The translations under genes were made by a program, and so were the position numbers. Positions 23,151-33,029 of a stretch of DNA of 38,060 nt are shown piece after piece (the first letter of the stretch is position 1; every line of letters begins with the position of its first letter). This DNA is from Negativicutes bacterium (lineage in GTDB: Bacteria; Bacillota; Negativicutes; Veillonellales; Veillonellaceae): contig SAAC01000012.1 in NCBI GenBank assembly GCA_009929605.1, positions 1 through 38,060 on the forward strand, given 5' to 3'. The notes below the pieces were generated by a model. That model ran no database searches. It was given only the letters and a program-made list of their open reading frames with translations, and had not been told where the DNA came from.

Positions 23151-24170
23151 ATGATTAAAGAAGCATTACAACAAGTGATGGCGGGTCAGGATTTATCCTT
23201 TGATGTAGCCAAAGACACGATGAATAAAATTATGAACGGCGAAGTGGCGCCTATCCAAATGGGCGGTTTCCTTACAGCATTGGCATTGAAAGGCGAAACG
23301 GTTGAGGAAATCACAGCCTTCGCTGAGGTTATGCGTGAAAAAGCAGGGGCCGTTCTACATAAAAAGGACGTGCTTGAAATCGTAGGTACTGGTGGTGATG
23401 GTGCCAATACATTCAATATTTCCACAACGGCGGGTTTTGTTATCTCCGCAGCGGGCATTCCTGTAGCGAAACATGGTAACCGTAGCGTATCCAGTAAATG
23501 TGGCGCAGCTGATGTTATCGAGGAATTAGGCGGAGCTCTTGAATTGAACGGATCACAAAACGAAGAAGTGTTGAACGAAATCGATATGTGCTTTATGTTC
23601 GCTCCTGTGTACCATAACTCTATGAAACATGCAGCCCCTGTTCGCCGTGAACTCGGTGTTCGTACGGTATTCAATATCTTGGGACCTTTGGCGAATCCAG
23701 CTGGTGCCACTATCGAATTGATGGGCGTGTACAAAAAAGAACTAGTTGAACCATTGGCGCGCGTGCTCGCTAACCTTGGCGTAAAACGTGGCGCTGTGGT
23801 ATGGGGCTATGATGGCCTTGATGAAATCACAGCGACAGGCAAAACCTACATCTGTGAAATCGACGACGGGAATTTCAAATCTTACGACTTCGATCCAAAG
23901 GATTATGGTTTTGATTATGTGAAAGCTGAAGAGCTCGTTGGTGGAGATAAAACTGTGAACGCTGTTATCACCAAAGACGTGCTCTCTGGTAAAGTCGATG
24001 GCAAACGTACAGCTGTTGTATTGAACGCGGGTATGGCCATCCATTTAGCAAAACCAGAATTAACATTAGCTCAAGGCTTTGACATGGCGAAGGACATCAT
24101 CGATTCCGGAAAAGCCATGGATAAATTAAACGAATTTATTACCGTATCCCAACGCGTTGCAAAAGGATAG
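23151..24170 (+). CDS. trpD: Anthranilate phosphoribosyltransferase
   Basis: This 339-residue enzyme joins anthranilate to PRPP. The PRPP-binding glycine loop is GTGGDGANTFNIST (79-92), followed by AKHGNRSVSSKCGAADV and the substrate motif GPLANPAGA. ATG 23151 is chosen because AGAGAGG is correctly spaced; the open frame extends upstream to 23079 without a ribosome site and into the intergenic hairpin. Unlike other joints in the operon, both flanking gaps are over 130 bases. Confidence 0.94.
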   Translation: MIKEALQQVMAGQDLSFDVAKDTMNKIMNGEVAPIQMGGFLTALALKGETVEEITAFAEVMREKAGAVLHKKDVLEIVGTGGDGANTFNISTTAGFVISAAGIPVAKHGNRSVSSKCGAADVIEELGGALELNGSQNEEVLNEIDMCFMFAPVYHNSMKHAAPVRRELGVRTVFNILGPLANPAGATIELMGVYKKELVEPLARVLANLGVKRGAVVWGYDGLDEITATGKTYICEIDDGNFKSYDFDPKDYGFDYVKAEELVGGDKTVNAVITKDVLSGKVDGKRTAVVLNAGMAIHLAKPELTLAQGFDMAKDIIDSGKAMDKLNEFITVSQRVAKG

Positions 24171-24186
24171 GTCTAATATATACATA

Positions 24187-24289
24187 GTTATCGCCAATGA
24201 ACGGATTGTTTTTCGCTAGTACGATGCATGGTGCTAATCAGTTCGCGTTGGCGAAACTGATTAGCCATAGGACCGTCGTTGGCGATAAC
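24187..24289 (+). repeat. Nested inverted repeats in the trpD-trpCF gap
   Basis: Outer arms GTTATCGCCAA (24187-24197) and TTGGCGATAAC (24279-24289) are perfect. Inside lies a second stem, GCTAATCAGTTCGC (24233-24246) with GCGAAACTGATTAGC (24251-24265), with one bulged base and a GTTG loop. The trpCF ribosome site lies just outside the outer stem. Confidence 0.75.
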
Positions 24290-24304
24290 GTGTAAGGAGT
24301 AAAC

Positions 24305-25915
24305 ATGATTTTAGATAAAATTGTAGCGGCCACAGAGATTCGCATTGCGAAAGAAAAGCAAGAGCAATCCTTTGAGGCTGTGAAGGCCGAAGCGCTAGCG
24401 TTGCCGGCCGTGCAGGACTTCCCCTTTGAAAAGGCCCTACGTGAACAAGACTTCAACTTTATATGCGAGGTAAAAAAGGCATCTCCATCGAAAGGGATTA
24501 TTGCAGAGCATTTTCCATATTTGGACATAGCTAAAGAATACGAGCGCTCTGGGGCGGTAGCCATTTCTGTATTGACGGAACCGGACTTCTTTAAGGGGTC
24601 TCCTCAATATTTGCAGGAAATTGCAGCGGCAGTGAATATTCCCGTACTTCGTAAGGATTTCATCATCGATGAATACCAAATTTACCAAGCAAAAATCTGG
24701 GGTGCCAAAGCTATCTTATTGATCTGTGCTATCCTTGATGTGCCAACATTGACAAAATATCGTGAACTGGCAGATTCCCTTGGCCTATCCTGTCTCGTTG
24801 AGGCTCATGATAAAGAGGAAGTACAAAAGGCCATCCAATGTGGCGCTCGTATCATCGGTGTAAATAACCGTAACCTGAAAGACTTCACCGTAGATGTACA
24901 AAACAGCGTCCGCCTTCGTCAGCTCGTAGAAGGGGATGTAATCTTCGTATCCGAAAGTGGTTTAGAAACACCAGAGGATATTCAAGTATTAAGAGATAAT
25001 AATATTGGAGTAGCCCTCATGGGTGAAACCTTTATGCGCTCCGAAGACAAAGTAGCGATGCTGAAATACCTATATGGCCCGATGACAGTGGCGATACAAG
25101 CTGATGCCAATCACGCAGTACATGGTGGGGCAACGAAAGCGGCTCATAGTGAGGCACCATCAGTGAATGGCAACACGCCATCCGTTGCGTCACTAGTGAA
25201 ACAGCCATATGTGCCTCAAATCAAAATCTGTGGCAACTCCGACATCAGTACGGTAGCCACTCTTGCAGAAGAGCAACCAGACTACATTGGCCTCATCTTT
25301 GCACCAAGCAAACGTCAGGTTACGGTGGAGGAGGCAAAGGAATTTGTTGAGGCTTTCAAAATAGCTCAACAAGACTATTTAGCACATGGCAGCAAACGTT
25401 TAGCCGATACAGGGGATATTGATTTCGACATTATTGAACCGAAATTCGTCGGTGTATTTGTGAACGAATCCCTTGAGAATATCGTGCATGCCGTAGCGAC
25501 TGTAGGTCTTGATGCGGTACAATTGCATGGCGATGAAACAGAGGAGTTCATCCTTATGTTAAAGGCGTTGCTAGTGGAAAATAAATTGACCGCTCAGGTT
25601 TGGAAGGCTGTAGCTATTCAAAGTCGATTAGATGCAAATAAATGGCTACACAGTAGTGCAGATAATCTCGTATTTGATGCGTACAGTAAAGATGCTCGTG
25701 GCGGAACGGGCGAGACCTTTGATTGGCAAGCCCTAAAAGGCTATCCTCGATCTTTCACCCTCGCCGGTGGATTGTCTGAGAAAAATGTGGCTCGTGCTAT
25801 TCGTACAGTACGCCCAGCGATGATAGATTTAAATAGCGGCGTCGAAACGGACGGCCGAAAAGATATTACGAAAATCGAGACTGTCATGAGCCTCGTGAGA
25901 AAGGTAACACAATGA
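24305..25915 (+). CDS. trpCF: Fused indole-3-glycerol-phosphate synthase / phosphoribosylanthranilate isomerase
   Basis: This 536-residue bifunctional enzyme has two TIM barrels. Residues 1-260 are TrpC: E55 and K57 in [12 protein letters not shown]117 in [15 protein letters not shown] and FVSESGL. Residues about 304-536 are TrpF: KICGNSD with the catalytic Cys (C309), [19 protein letters not shown] and LAGGLSEKN, then DLNSGVE with the catalytic Asp. A Pro/Ser/Ala/His-rich linker (about 263-303) joins them. TrpF isomerises phosphoribosylanthranilate and TrpC closes the indole ring, so the fusion runs in reverse order to the pathway, as in E. coli TrpCF. AAGGAG precedes the start. It overlaps trpB by ATGA. 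Confidence 0.93.
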   Translation: MILDKIVAATEIRIAKEKQEQSFEAVKAEALALPAVQDFPFEKALREQDFNFICEVKKASPSKGIIAEHFPYLDIAKEYERSGAVAISVLTEPDFFKGSPQYLQEIAAAVNIPVLRKDFIIDEYQIYQAKIWGAKAILLICAILDVPTLTKYRELADSLGLSCLVEAHDKEEVQKAIQCGARIIGVNNRNLKDFTVDVQNSVRLRQLVEGDVIFVSESGLETPEDIQVLRDNNIGVALMGETFMRSEDKVAMLKYLYGPMTVAIQADANHAVHGGATKAAHSEAPSVNGNTPSVASLVKQPYVPQIKICGNSDISTVATLAEEQPDYIGLIFAPSKRQVTVEEAKEFVEAFKIAQQDYLAHGSKRLADTGDIDFDIIEPKFVGVFVNESLENIVHAVATVGLDAVQLHGDETEEFILMLKALLVENKLTAQVWKAVAIQSRLDANKWLHSSADNLVFDAYSKDARGGTGETFDWQALKGYPRSFTLAGGLSEKNVARAIRTVRPAMIDLNSGVETDGRKDITKIETVMSLVRKVTQ

Positions 25916-27111
25916 GTAACGAACAAAGCAGACATGGCTATTTTGGCGATTTCGGTGGCCAATTTATGCCAGAAACCTTGATGAATGCAGTCATCGAGTT
26001 AGAAGAGGCGTACAATACATATAAGGATGATCCTGATTTCATTCGTGAATTAGAGGATTATCATAAAAATTATACAGGCCGTCCATCCTTGTTATACTAT
26101 GCAGAAAAAATGACGAAGGACCTTGGGGGCGCGAAAATTTATTTGAAACGTGAGGACTTGAATCATACAGGTTCCCACAAATTGAATAATGTAATCGGTC
26201 AAATGTTGTTGGCAAAACGCATGGGCAAGACTCGTGTTATCGCTGAAACTGGGGCCGGTCAGCATGGCGTGGCTACAGCAACAGTAGCGGCGTTGATGGG
26301 CATGAAATGTGAAGTGTTCATGGGCCAAGAGGACTGCGAACGTCAAGCGCTCAACGTGTATCGTATGGAACTACTCGGCGCGAAAGTGCATCCTGTGACA
26401 ACAGGCACTAGCACATTGAAAGATGCCGTTAGCGAAGCCATGCGCGAATGGACAAACCGTATGGCGGACACTCACTATGTGTTGGGTTCCGTTATGGGCG
26501 CCCATCCATTCCCATTGATCGTCCGTGATTTCCAATCCATTATTAGCCGTGAGGCGCGTGAACAAATTTTGGCGGCTGAAGGTAAATTGCCTAGCGTTGT
26601 CATGGCTTGCGTTGGCGGTGGCAGTAATGCGGCGGGCATGTTCCATCACTTCGTGCCTGACGAAGGTGTTAAACTCATCGGTTGCGAGGCTGCTGGACGT
26701 GGGGTTGATACTGAGGAACACGCCGCAACAATGGCGAAAGGTAGCGTGGGTATTTTCCATGGCATGAAATCCTATTTCTGCCAGGACAGCGATGGCCAAA
26801 TCGCGCCAGTATATTCCATTTCGGCAGGCCTTGACTATCCTGGTATCGGACCTGAACATGCGTTCCTTCGCGATAGTGGTCGTGCGGAATACGTGCCAGT
26901 AACTGATGACGAGGCAGTGGATGCGTTCGAGTATCTATCTCGAATGGAAGGTATCATTCCAGCTATTGAAAGTGCCCATGCAGTGGCGCACGCTCAAAAA
27001 ATCGCTCCTACTATGAGCAAGGACGATATCATTATTATTTGTTTGTCCGGCCGTGGCGACAAGGACGTAGCAGCTATGGCGAAATATAGAGGGGTGACTA
27101 TCCATGAGTAG
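25912..27111 (+). CDS. trpB: Tryptophan synthase beta chain
   Basis: This 399-residue PLP enzyme condenses indole with serine. The PLP Schiff-base Lys is K90 in [10 protein letters not shown]112 lies in AETGAGQHG, and the phosphate-binding loop is GGGSNAAG (235-242). The beginning [13 protein letters not shown] is typical of TrpB1, the type that partners with TrpA. The four-base overlap upstream and the 8-base overlap with trpA imply coupled translation. Confidence 0.96.
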   Translation: MSNEQSRHGYFGDFGGQFMPETLMNAVIELEEAYNTYKDDPDFIRELEDYHKNYTGRPSLLYYAEKMTKDLGGAKIYLKREDLNHTGSHKLNNVIGQMLLAKRMGKTRVIAETGAGQHGVATATVAALMGMKCEVFMGQEDCERQALNVYRMELLGAKVHPVTTGTSTLKDAVSEAMREWTNRMADTHYVLGSVMGAHPFPLIVRDFQSIISREAREQILAAEGKLPSVVMACVGGGSNAAGMFHHFVPDEGVKLIGCEAAGRGVDTEEHAATMAKGSVGIFHGMKSYFCQDSDGQIAPVYSISAGLDYPGIGPEHAFLRDSGRAEYVPVTDDEAVDAFEYLSRMEGIIPAIESAHAVAHAQKIAPTMSKDDIIIICLSGRGDKDVAAMAKYRGVTIHE

Positions 27112-27895
27112 AATTTCCGAGGCTTTCAAAAACAAGGCATTTATCCCATTTATCACGGCTGGCGATCACGGTATCGAGACCACCGAACGTTACATTCGCG
27201 CTATGGTGAAAGCTGGCGCCGACCTCCTCGAAATCGGCATTCCCTTCTCAGATCCAACAGCGGAAGGTCCTGTTATTCAAGCGGCAAGCACTCGTGCATT
27301 GTCCACAGGTGTTAAAATTGACGATATTTTCGCCATGGTGGAACGCTTGCGTAAGGGAGACGACCAACACGAAGCCATTACGATTCCATTGTTGTTCATG
27401 ACCTACATCAATCCTATTTTCGTATACGGCAAGGAAAAATTCCTTACCAATTGTGAACAAGTGGGCATCGACGGTCTCATCATTCCAGACACACCATTTG
27501 AGGAAAAAGGCGAGCTCGCTGACGTAGCAAAGGCCCATGGTGTAGCTATCATTTCCTTGATTGCTCCAACCTCTGAAAATCGTATCGAAATGATTGCAAA
27601 AGAGGCGGAAGGCTTCATTTATTGCGTATCCTCCCTCGGCGTAACAGGCGTACGTAGTGAAATCAAAACGGATATCAAATCCATCGTGGACACCATCCGT
27701 AAATACACAGACGTGCCAGTAGCCGTTGGTTTCGGTATTTCCACACCTGAACAAGCAGGCAAAATGGCGTCTATCAGCGACGGCGCCATCGTAGGCTCTG
27801 CTATCGTGAAAATCGTGGCAGAACATGGCACTGAGGCAGAACAAGCCTTGGTGGACTATGTGACATCTATGAAAGCGGCAGTAGCACAAGCATAA
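27104..27895 (+). CDS. trpA: Tryptophan synthase alpha chain
   Basis: This 263-residue TIM-barrel subunit cleaves indole-3-glycerol phosphate and channels indole to TrpB. Catalytic Glu is E43 in [10 protein letters not shown]. The second catalytic acid, usually Asp in DPxADGP, is Glu here (E54 in [10 protein letters not shown]), a substitution I believe occurs in other Firmicutes. [11 protein letters not shown] and VAVGFGIS are the phosphate-site segments. It is the last gene of the operon, followed directly by a strong terminator. Confidence 0.95.
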   Translation: MSRISEAFKNKAFIPFITAGDHGIETTERYIRAMVKAGADLLEIGIPFSDPTAEGPVIQAASTRALSTGVKIDDIFAMVERLRKGDDQHEAITIPLLFMTYINPIFVYGKEKFLTNCEQVGIDGLIIPDTPFEEKGELADVAKAHGVAIISLIAPTSENRIEMIAKEAEGFIYCVSSLGVTGVRSEIKTDIKSIVDTIRKYTDVPVAVGFGISTPEQAGKMASISDGAIVGSAIVKIVAEHGTEAEQALVDYVTSMKAAVAQA

Positions 27896-27899
27896 AAAT

Positions 27900-27970
27900 A
27901 GCTGTACAAAGTACATGATTAATTATCTTGATGATGATAATTAGTTAAAAATACTTTGTACAGCTTTTTG
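27900..27970 (+). terminator. Terminator of the trp operon
   Basis: Perfect 14-bp arms AGCTGTACAAAGTA (27900-27913) and TACTTTGTACAGCT (27952-27965) with an inner AATTATC/GATAATT stem, followed by TTTTTG. Confidence 0.85.
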
Positions 27971-28074
27971 TTTGGGTATATAATTTAAGTATATTTCTAT
28001 GGCATAAATATACTTAATTTTGCTAGTGTGATACTCATACTAGTTTGAGTAATTATAGATGAGGTTAGTAACGT

Positions 28075-29097
28075 ATGACTCGAATGACAACGAAACAAGC
28101 GCAAGAACAAATTGCATCGCGCTGCATTATTCCCGGCAGCCTAGGCGTGTGGGAACGTTATTTTATACAACTCGTCAGTGCCTGGGACCAAATGCCTGAG
28201 GCCATCAGAGCATTGCATTTGATATTCGGCGCTGATAATGGTATCGTCAAGGCCGGTCACATTGGTTACAGCGCGGATATCACAAAATTGATGGCTCGTG
28301 TCATGATGAAAGGCGGTACTGCTGCTACTCGTTACGCTATATTCAATCAAATTCCTTATGAGTTCATCGACGTAGGTATCAATAGTGAAAGCCCCGTAGG
28401 CCGTGATGCTAAATTTCAAAAGGGTTCCGATAACTTTCTCGAAGGCCCAGCTATGAGCCAAGAGGCCTTTGATTATGTATGGCAACAAGCTCGTGATGTT
28501 ATCGATGATGCCATCACAGGCGGTGCCAATTTGATTTCTTTCGGTGAAATGGGTATCGGTAATACCACAACATCTGCAGCGGTATTAACCGTATTGACTG
28601 GTGAATCTATGGAAAGTACTGTAGGACCAGGATCTGGTGCTGATGCAGAGACCTTGGCTAAGAAAAAGAAAATCATCTCCGATGGTATTTTGCTTCATAT
28701 GGATACGATGTTTCAAAATGCTTGTAGCAAACCATTAGAAGTATTGCGTTGTGTAGGGGGATTTGACTTAGTAGCCCTTACATCCGCTATGATTGCCTGC
28801 GCTGAAAGGGAAATTCCATTCATCATAGATGGCTTTATCACGGCCGTGGCCCTCGTTGCTGCCAGTCGTGTCACACGGGATGTATTGGCATTTGGTATTC
28901 CATCACATATCTCTCGTGAACCGGGCATGATTGTAGCCCTTAATGACTGCGGTTTTGAACCAGAGGACGTAACCATTCACGGTCAAATGGCCCTTGGTGA
29001 AGGTACCGGTGCCGTGCTCATGGTGCAATTGTTGAAAACGACGTATGATGCGTTTGTGACTATGACGAGCTTTGAGGACATGATGAGGGCGGAGTAG
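28075..29097 (+). CDS. cobT: CobT-family nicotinate-nucleotide:base phosphoribosyltransferase, divergent
   Basis: This 340-residue enzyme activates the lower ligand base of cobamides by transferring phosphoribose from nicotinate mononucleotide. Family marks are PGSLG (20-24), GEMGIGNTTTSAA, VGPGSGAD and catalytic E309 in ALGEGTGAV. Two conserved places differ from the 5,6-dimethylbenzimidazole enzymes as I remember them: ADNG (53-56) replaces ADHG, and GYSADIT (64-70) replaces AYPQEVT, losing the Gln that shapes the base pocket in Salmonella. A different base (purine or phenolic) is therefore possible. Phenolic-base enzymes of Sporomusa are ArsA/ArsB pairs; only one homologue is here. It is monocistronic, and the ribosome site is weak (GAGG). 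Confidence 0.85.
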   Translation: MTRMTTKQAQEQIASRCIIPGSLGVWERYFIQLVSAWDQMPEAIRALHLIFGADNGIVKAGHIGYSADITKLMARVMMKGGTAATRYAIFNQIPYEFIDVGINSESPVGRDAKFQKGSDNFLEGPAMSQEAFDYVWQQARDVIDDAITGGANLISFGEMGIGNTTTSAAVLTVLTGESMESTVGPGSGADAETLAKKKKIISDGILLHMDTMFQNACSKPLEVLRCVGGFDLVALTSAMIACAEREIPFIIDGFITAVALVAASRVTRDVLAFGIPSHISREPGMIVALNDCGFEPEDVTIHGQMALGEGTGAVLMVQLLKTTYDAFVTMTSFEDMMRAE

Positions 29098-29180
29098 AGT
29101 ATTAATTGAAGCAGATAAAGATGTAGATGCTAATAAAATATCTAGAATTATAGTCAGCAATGATGATTAATGAGAAGATG

Positions 29181-29212
29181 AAAGCCCACTAGCTGCAGCT
29201 AGGGGGCTTTTG
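29181..29212 (+). terminator. Terminator after cobT
   Basis: AAAGCCC (29181-29187) pairs with GGGCTTT (29204-29210) around the palindrome CTAGCTGCAGCTAG, followed by a short T run. Confidence 0.75.
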
Positions 29213-29279
29213 CATTATTAACGTATATTGACTATTGAATTTTGATATCGGTAGTTATTGGCACGTACACCAAATCCCG

Positions 29280-29307
29280 TTGACATCCGCCCCTAATTTG
29301 CTATAAT
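29280..29307 (+). promoter_or_regulatory. ileS T-box promoter
   Basis: TTGACA (29280-29285), 16-bp spacer, TATAAT (29302-29307) with TG one base upstream, making an extended -10 as well. Confidence 0.8.
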
Positions 29308-29317
29308 TAATTGATAC

Positions 29318-29633
29318 GAATATAGGATTGCGATGACAAAGACGGCAAGTTCTAACAAGCCTACAGAGAGTCACCCCTAGTGCTGCGAGGGTGATAGGTG
29401 GAGAATGAGCGGATCACTTTTGAGCAAGCAGGCAACTGCCGGTGAACACCGTTATATGTGTAAGTGGCTTTCACGGGGAGGCATCCCTACATAGAATTGC
29501 TGAGATGGTGAGCGGTAGCGCACGGCGCAAATCCGAGCATGATACATGAATTTTCAGCAAAACATCTATGGAGAGTCAGTAGGGTGGTACCACGGATATA
29601 ACGTCCGTCCCTTCGGGGACGGGCGTATTTTTT
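29318..29633 (+). ncRNA. T-box leader (tRNA-Ile) of ileS
   Basis: Specifier ATC lies at 29413-29415, followed by A and CTTTTG, which pairs with CAAAG (about 29337-29341) at the base of Stem I. The geometry is the same as in the trp leader. AGAGAGTC marks Stem I. The T-box AGGGTGGTACCACG is at 29581-29594. The terminator has 11-bp arms (29601-29611 and 29616-29626), a TTCG loop and a T run. Uncharged tRNA-Ile should promote read-through into ileS. The T-box ending ACCACGG rather than ACCGCGG is a small variation. Confidence 0.9.
29601..29633 (+). terminator. Conditional terminator of the ile T-box
   Basis: ACGTCCGTCCC and GGGACGGGCGT form an 11-bp stem with one G-T wobble, capped by a stable TTCG tetraloop and followed by ATTTTTT. 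Confidence 0.88.
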
Positions 29634-29763
29634 ATACCTAAATGACGCCAATAGTTTTCGTCATAGCGGAAAAATACCACGGCACCCCATATTCGTAACT
29701 TTCACCAAACATAATCAATTTTTTCGACATATATTAGTGAGAACATGTAAAAGGAGCAACATC

Positions 29764-32598
29764 ATGGATTACGGTAAAACATTACATTTGCCAGAAACTG
29801 AATTCCCAATGCGTGGCAATTTGCCAAAACGGGAACCAGAAATTTTGAAATTTTGGGAAGATAATGACATCTACAACAAACGTTTGGAATTGCGCAAGGA
29901 TAGCAAGCCATTCATTTTGCATGATGGCCCTCCCTATGCAAACGGTAAATTGCATATTGGTCATGCGCTCAACAAAACATTAAAAGATATTATCATGAAA
30001 TATAAAACCATGACTGGCCATTACACTCGTTACATTCCTGGCTGGGATACACATGGTTTGCCAATCGAACATGCGGTTATTAAAAACACTGGTTTGAACC
30101 GTCATGAAATGGCGCCTCTTGATTTGCGCAATAAATGTAAAGAATACGCGTTGAATTGTGTAGAGGAACAAAAACAAGATTTCATTCGTTTTGGTGTATT
30201 GGGCGAATGGGATCGTCCATATTTGACATTGCGTCCTGAGTTCGAAGTGAAACAAATCGGTATCTTCGGCGAAATGGCGAAACGCGGTCATATCTATAAA
30301 GGTTTGAAAACTGTATATTGGTGTACTCACTGCGAAACTGCATTGGCAGAGGCAGAAATCGAATACGCTGAGAAAAAATCCTTCTCCATTTACGTAAAAT
30401 TCCCTTACGTATCCGAAAAAACTGTGACATTGCCAGCTGGCGTGCATGCTTCCAAGGCGTTCGCTGTTATTTGGACAACTACTCCTTGGACAATGCCTGC
30501 CAACGTGGCGATTTCCGTGAACCCTGAATTATCCTATTCTTGGGTACAAGTGGGCGACGAATACTATTTGATGGCTACAGAACTTGTTGAAAGCGCCCTA
30601 AAGGACGCTGGTATCACTGAATACAATGTATTGAACACATTCAGCGGTGCTGATCTAGAATTGGCTACATTCAAACATCCATTCGTAGAACGTACATCCA
30701 CAGTATTATTGGGCGACCATGTTACATTAGAAGCCGGTACTGGTTGCGTACATACAGCACCTGCCCATGGTGAAGATGACTTTAACGTTGTGGCTCGTTA
30801 CCGCAAAGAGGGCATCATCGATTTGCCAATCGTATCCCTTGTGGATCCTGTAGGTAAATACATTTCCGCAGTCGACGAAGGTCGTTATGGCGATACTGAA
30901 TTCCCATTGGCTGGCGTTGAAATTCATGATGCGGAAGTGCCTGTCATCAAAATCTTGGCACACAACAATGCATTGTTGCACAAATCCAGCTTGCGTCACC
31001 AATACGCTCACTGCTGGCGTTGTAAAAATCCAGTTATCTACCGCGCTACTGAACAATGGTTCAGCTCTGTAGATGGATACCGTCAAGAAGCGTTGAATGC
31101 TATCGACAATCAAGTACAATGGATTCCTAAATGGGGTCATGATCGTATTTATAACATGGTTCGTGACCGTGGTGACTGGTGTATTTCTCGTCAACGTACA
31201 TGGGGCGTGCCAATTCCAGTATTCTACTGTAACGAATGTGGCGAATACGTAATCAACGACGACACCATTAAATCCGTTCAATCCTGGGTGGCCAAAGAAG
31301 GTTCCGATGCATGGTGGGCTCACGATGCGAAAGAATTATTGCCAGAAGGCTTCACATGCCCTCATTGTGGTCATGATGAATTCCGCAAAGAACCTGACAT
31401 CATGGACGTTTGGTTCGATTCCGGTTCCTCTTGGTCCGGCGTGTTAGAAGTTAATGGCCTTGATGTGCCAACAGCTATGTACCTAGAAGGTTCTGACCAA
31501 CATCGTGGTTGGTTCAACTCCTCCTTGTTAACAGGCGTAGCAACCACTGGTCATGCACCTTATAACTCCGTATTGACTCACGGCTTCGTTGTGGACGGCG
31601 AAGGTCGCAAAATGTCTAAATCCGTAGGCAATACTGTGGCTCCTTCCGACATCATCGACGTATATGGCGCTGACGTAATGCGTTTGTGGGTATCCTCTGC
31701 GGATTACCAAGGCGACGTGCGTTTGTCTAAGGACATCGTAAAACAATTGTCCGAAGTATATCGTAAAATCCGTAATACATTCCGCTTCTTGCTTGGCAAC
31801 TTGGATGACTTTAATCCAAACACTGATAAGGTGGCTTATGCGGATATGTCCGAATTCGATCAATGGGCGTTACTTCGTCTTGAGGAAGTGCGCAACAAGG
31901 TTACTGAGGCGTACGAAAACTACGAATTCCATATTTTGTACCATACAATCCATAATTTCTGCACAGTAGACTTGAGTTCTATCTACCTAGATATTATGAA
32001 AGATATTATGTATGCTGAAAGTGCCAACAACCAAGCACGCCGCAGTGCGCAAACAGCGATGTATGAAATCGTGAAAACATTGGTGGCTATGGTGACTCCA
32101 GTACTTTCCTTTACAGCAGAGGAAGTTTGGAAATACATGCCTAAAGAAGATGGCATGAGCGAAAGCGGAATGCTTCAAGATTGGCCAGCAAGTCATCCAG
32201 AACATTACAATGCGGAACTCGCTGCGAAATGGGCTAAATTGCTTGCATTGCGTGGGGACATGACAAAAGCATTGGAAGAAGCTCGTCAAAACAAAACAAT
32301 CGGTCATCCATTGGATGCATCCGTAACTGTATACGCTGAGGGCGATGCATTTGCTACATTGAATGCTCTTGGTGAAAGCAAACTCGCGGCGTTCTTGATC
32401 GTCTCTGAAGCACACCTTGTGGAAGGTAAAGCTCCAGAAGGTTCCGTTGTGAGCGCTGAATCTGGTATCGGTGTTGTGGTAACAGCATCTGAACTTGAAA
32501 AATGCGAACGCTGCTGGATCCACCGCGATTCCGTTGGTCACGATGCAGAACATCCTACATTGTGCGAACGTTGCGCGAGCGTGATTAAGGAAGCGTAA
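29764..32598 (+). CDS. ileS: Isoleucyl-tRNA synthetase
   Basis: This 944-residue class I synthetase charges tRNA-Ile. HIGH is at 64-67 (within GKLHIGHALN) and KMSKS at 616-620. The insertion editing domain includes WTTTPWTMPAN, and the C-terminal zinc site has CERCW and LCERC. Zn-site style and length are those of the bacterial eubacterial-type enzyme that is sensitive to mupirocin, judged from family layout only. ATG 29764 is chosen because AAGGAGC precedes it; an ATG at 29737 lacks a ribosome site. Expression is under the upstream T-box. Confidence 0.96.
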   Translation: MDYGKTLHLPETEFPMRGNLPKREPEILKFWEDNDIYNKRLELRKDSKPFILHDGPPYANGKLHIGHALNKTLKDIIMKYKTMTGHYTRYIPGWDTHGLPIEHAVIKNTGLNRHEMAPLDLRNKCKEYALNCVEEQKQDFIRFGVLGEWDRPYLTLRPEFEVKQIGIFGEMAKRGHIYKGLKTVYWCTHCETALAEAEIEYAEKKSFSIYVKFPYVSEKTVTLPAGVHASKAFAVIWTTTPWTMPANVAISVNPELSYSWVQVGDEYYLMATELVESALKDAGITEYNVLNTFSGADLELATFKHPFVERTSTVLLGDHVTLEAGTGCVHTAPAHGEDDFNVVARYRKEGIIDLPIVSLVDPVGKYISAVDEGRYGDTEFPLAGVEIHDAEVPVIKILAHNNALLHKSSLRHQYAHCWRCKNPVIYRATEQWFSSVDGYRQEALNAIDNQVQWIPKWGHDRIYNMVRDRGDWCISRQRTWGVPIPVFYCNECGEYVINDDTIKSVQSWVAKEGSDAWWAHDAKELLPEGFTCPHCGHDEFRKEPDIMDVWFDSGSSWSGVLEVNGLDVPTAMYLEGSDQHRGWFNSSLLTGVATTGHAPYNSVLTHGFVVDGEGRKMSKSVGNTVAPSDIIDVYGADVMRLWVSSADYQGDVRLSKDIVKQLSEVYRKIRNTFRFLLGNLDDFNPNTDKVAYADMSEFDQWALLRLEEVRNKVTEAYENYEFHILYHTIHNFCTVDLSSIYLDIMKDIMYAESANNQARRSAQTAMYEIVKTLVAMVTPVLSFTAEEVWKYMPKEDGMSESGMLQDWPASHPEHYNAELAAKWAKLLALRGDMTKALEEARQNKTIGHPLDASVTVYAEGDAFATLNALGESKLAAFLIVSEAHLVEGKAPEGSVVSAESGIGVVVTASELEKCERCWIHRDSVGHDAEHPTLCERCASVIKEA

Positions 32599-32654
32599 AA
32601 AAAGAAACATTATCTGAATGCTAGGGTCGAAGGTGTATCCTGGCTACAGATATA

Positions 32655-32703
32655 AAAAAGGAAGATTCTACTAGTGTTAATACTAATAGAATCTCCCTTT
32701 TTA
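32655..32703 (+). terminator. ileS terminator
   Basis: AAAAAGG plus AGATTCTA pairs with TAGAATCT plus CCTTTTT across one mismatch, with a short inner stem. It ends in a T run. Confidence 0.75.
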
Positions 32704-32773
32704 GGTTCGGTTTCAGACAAGTAAATGTTCCGGTCAGGAACATGAGAAAATCATAGTGAAAGATATGAAAATC

Positions 32774-32808
32774 CCCGACTAACAGTAGTTAATCGGGGGT
32801 GTTTTGAT
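32774..32808 (+). terminator. Second hairpin terminator downstream of ileS
   Basis: CCCCGACTAAC and GTTAATCGGGG pair with one mismatch around AGTA, followed by GTGTTTTG. It may back up the first terminator. Confidence 0.55.
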
Positions 32809-32903
32809 GTAAGATTTTACATGCTTTTGTCCCTTTAGTATATCACATCATATTAAAAATACAATAGTAAAAATTATTTCTTACAAGTGTATTCTTGAGG
32901 AAC

Positions 32904-32942
32904 AAAAAAAGATAGCCATGCGTCTTTCGACTACATGGCTAT
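32904..32942 (-). terminator. Terminator of the amino-acid-binding lipoprotein gene
   Basis: Read on the minus strand, ATAGCCATG (from 32942) pairs with CATGGCTAT (to 32912), then a T7 run. Confidence 0.75.
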
Positions 32943-33029
32943 TGTCTCGGGTAGAGTTAATACTCATCCAAAATTCCTCTTGAAATATAGTATACAGAGG
33001 ATTTACTGGATTAGCAATTAACGATTCGT

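Larger units (their letters stand above)
32599..33029. other. Convergent intergenic region with several hairpins
   Basis: Besides the terminators listed separately it contains ATGTTCC/GGAACAT (32725-32743), a 7-bp hairpin with a 5-nt loop, and a GTGAAAG site near 32756. No gene is supported. Confidence 0.5.

Noticed and set aside
27248..27916. 222-residue open frame antisense to trpA
   Set aside because: It is a mirror of trpA with unnatural His/Cys/Phe composition; trpA is unambiguous.
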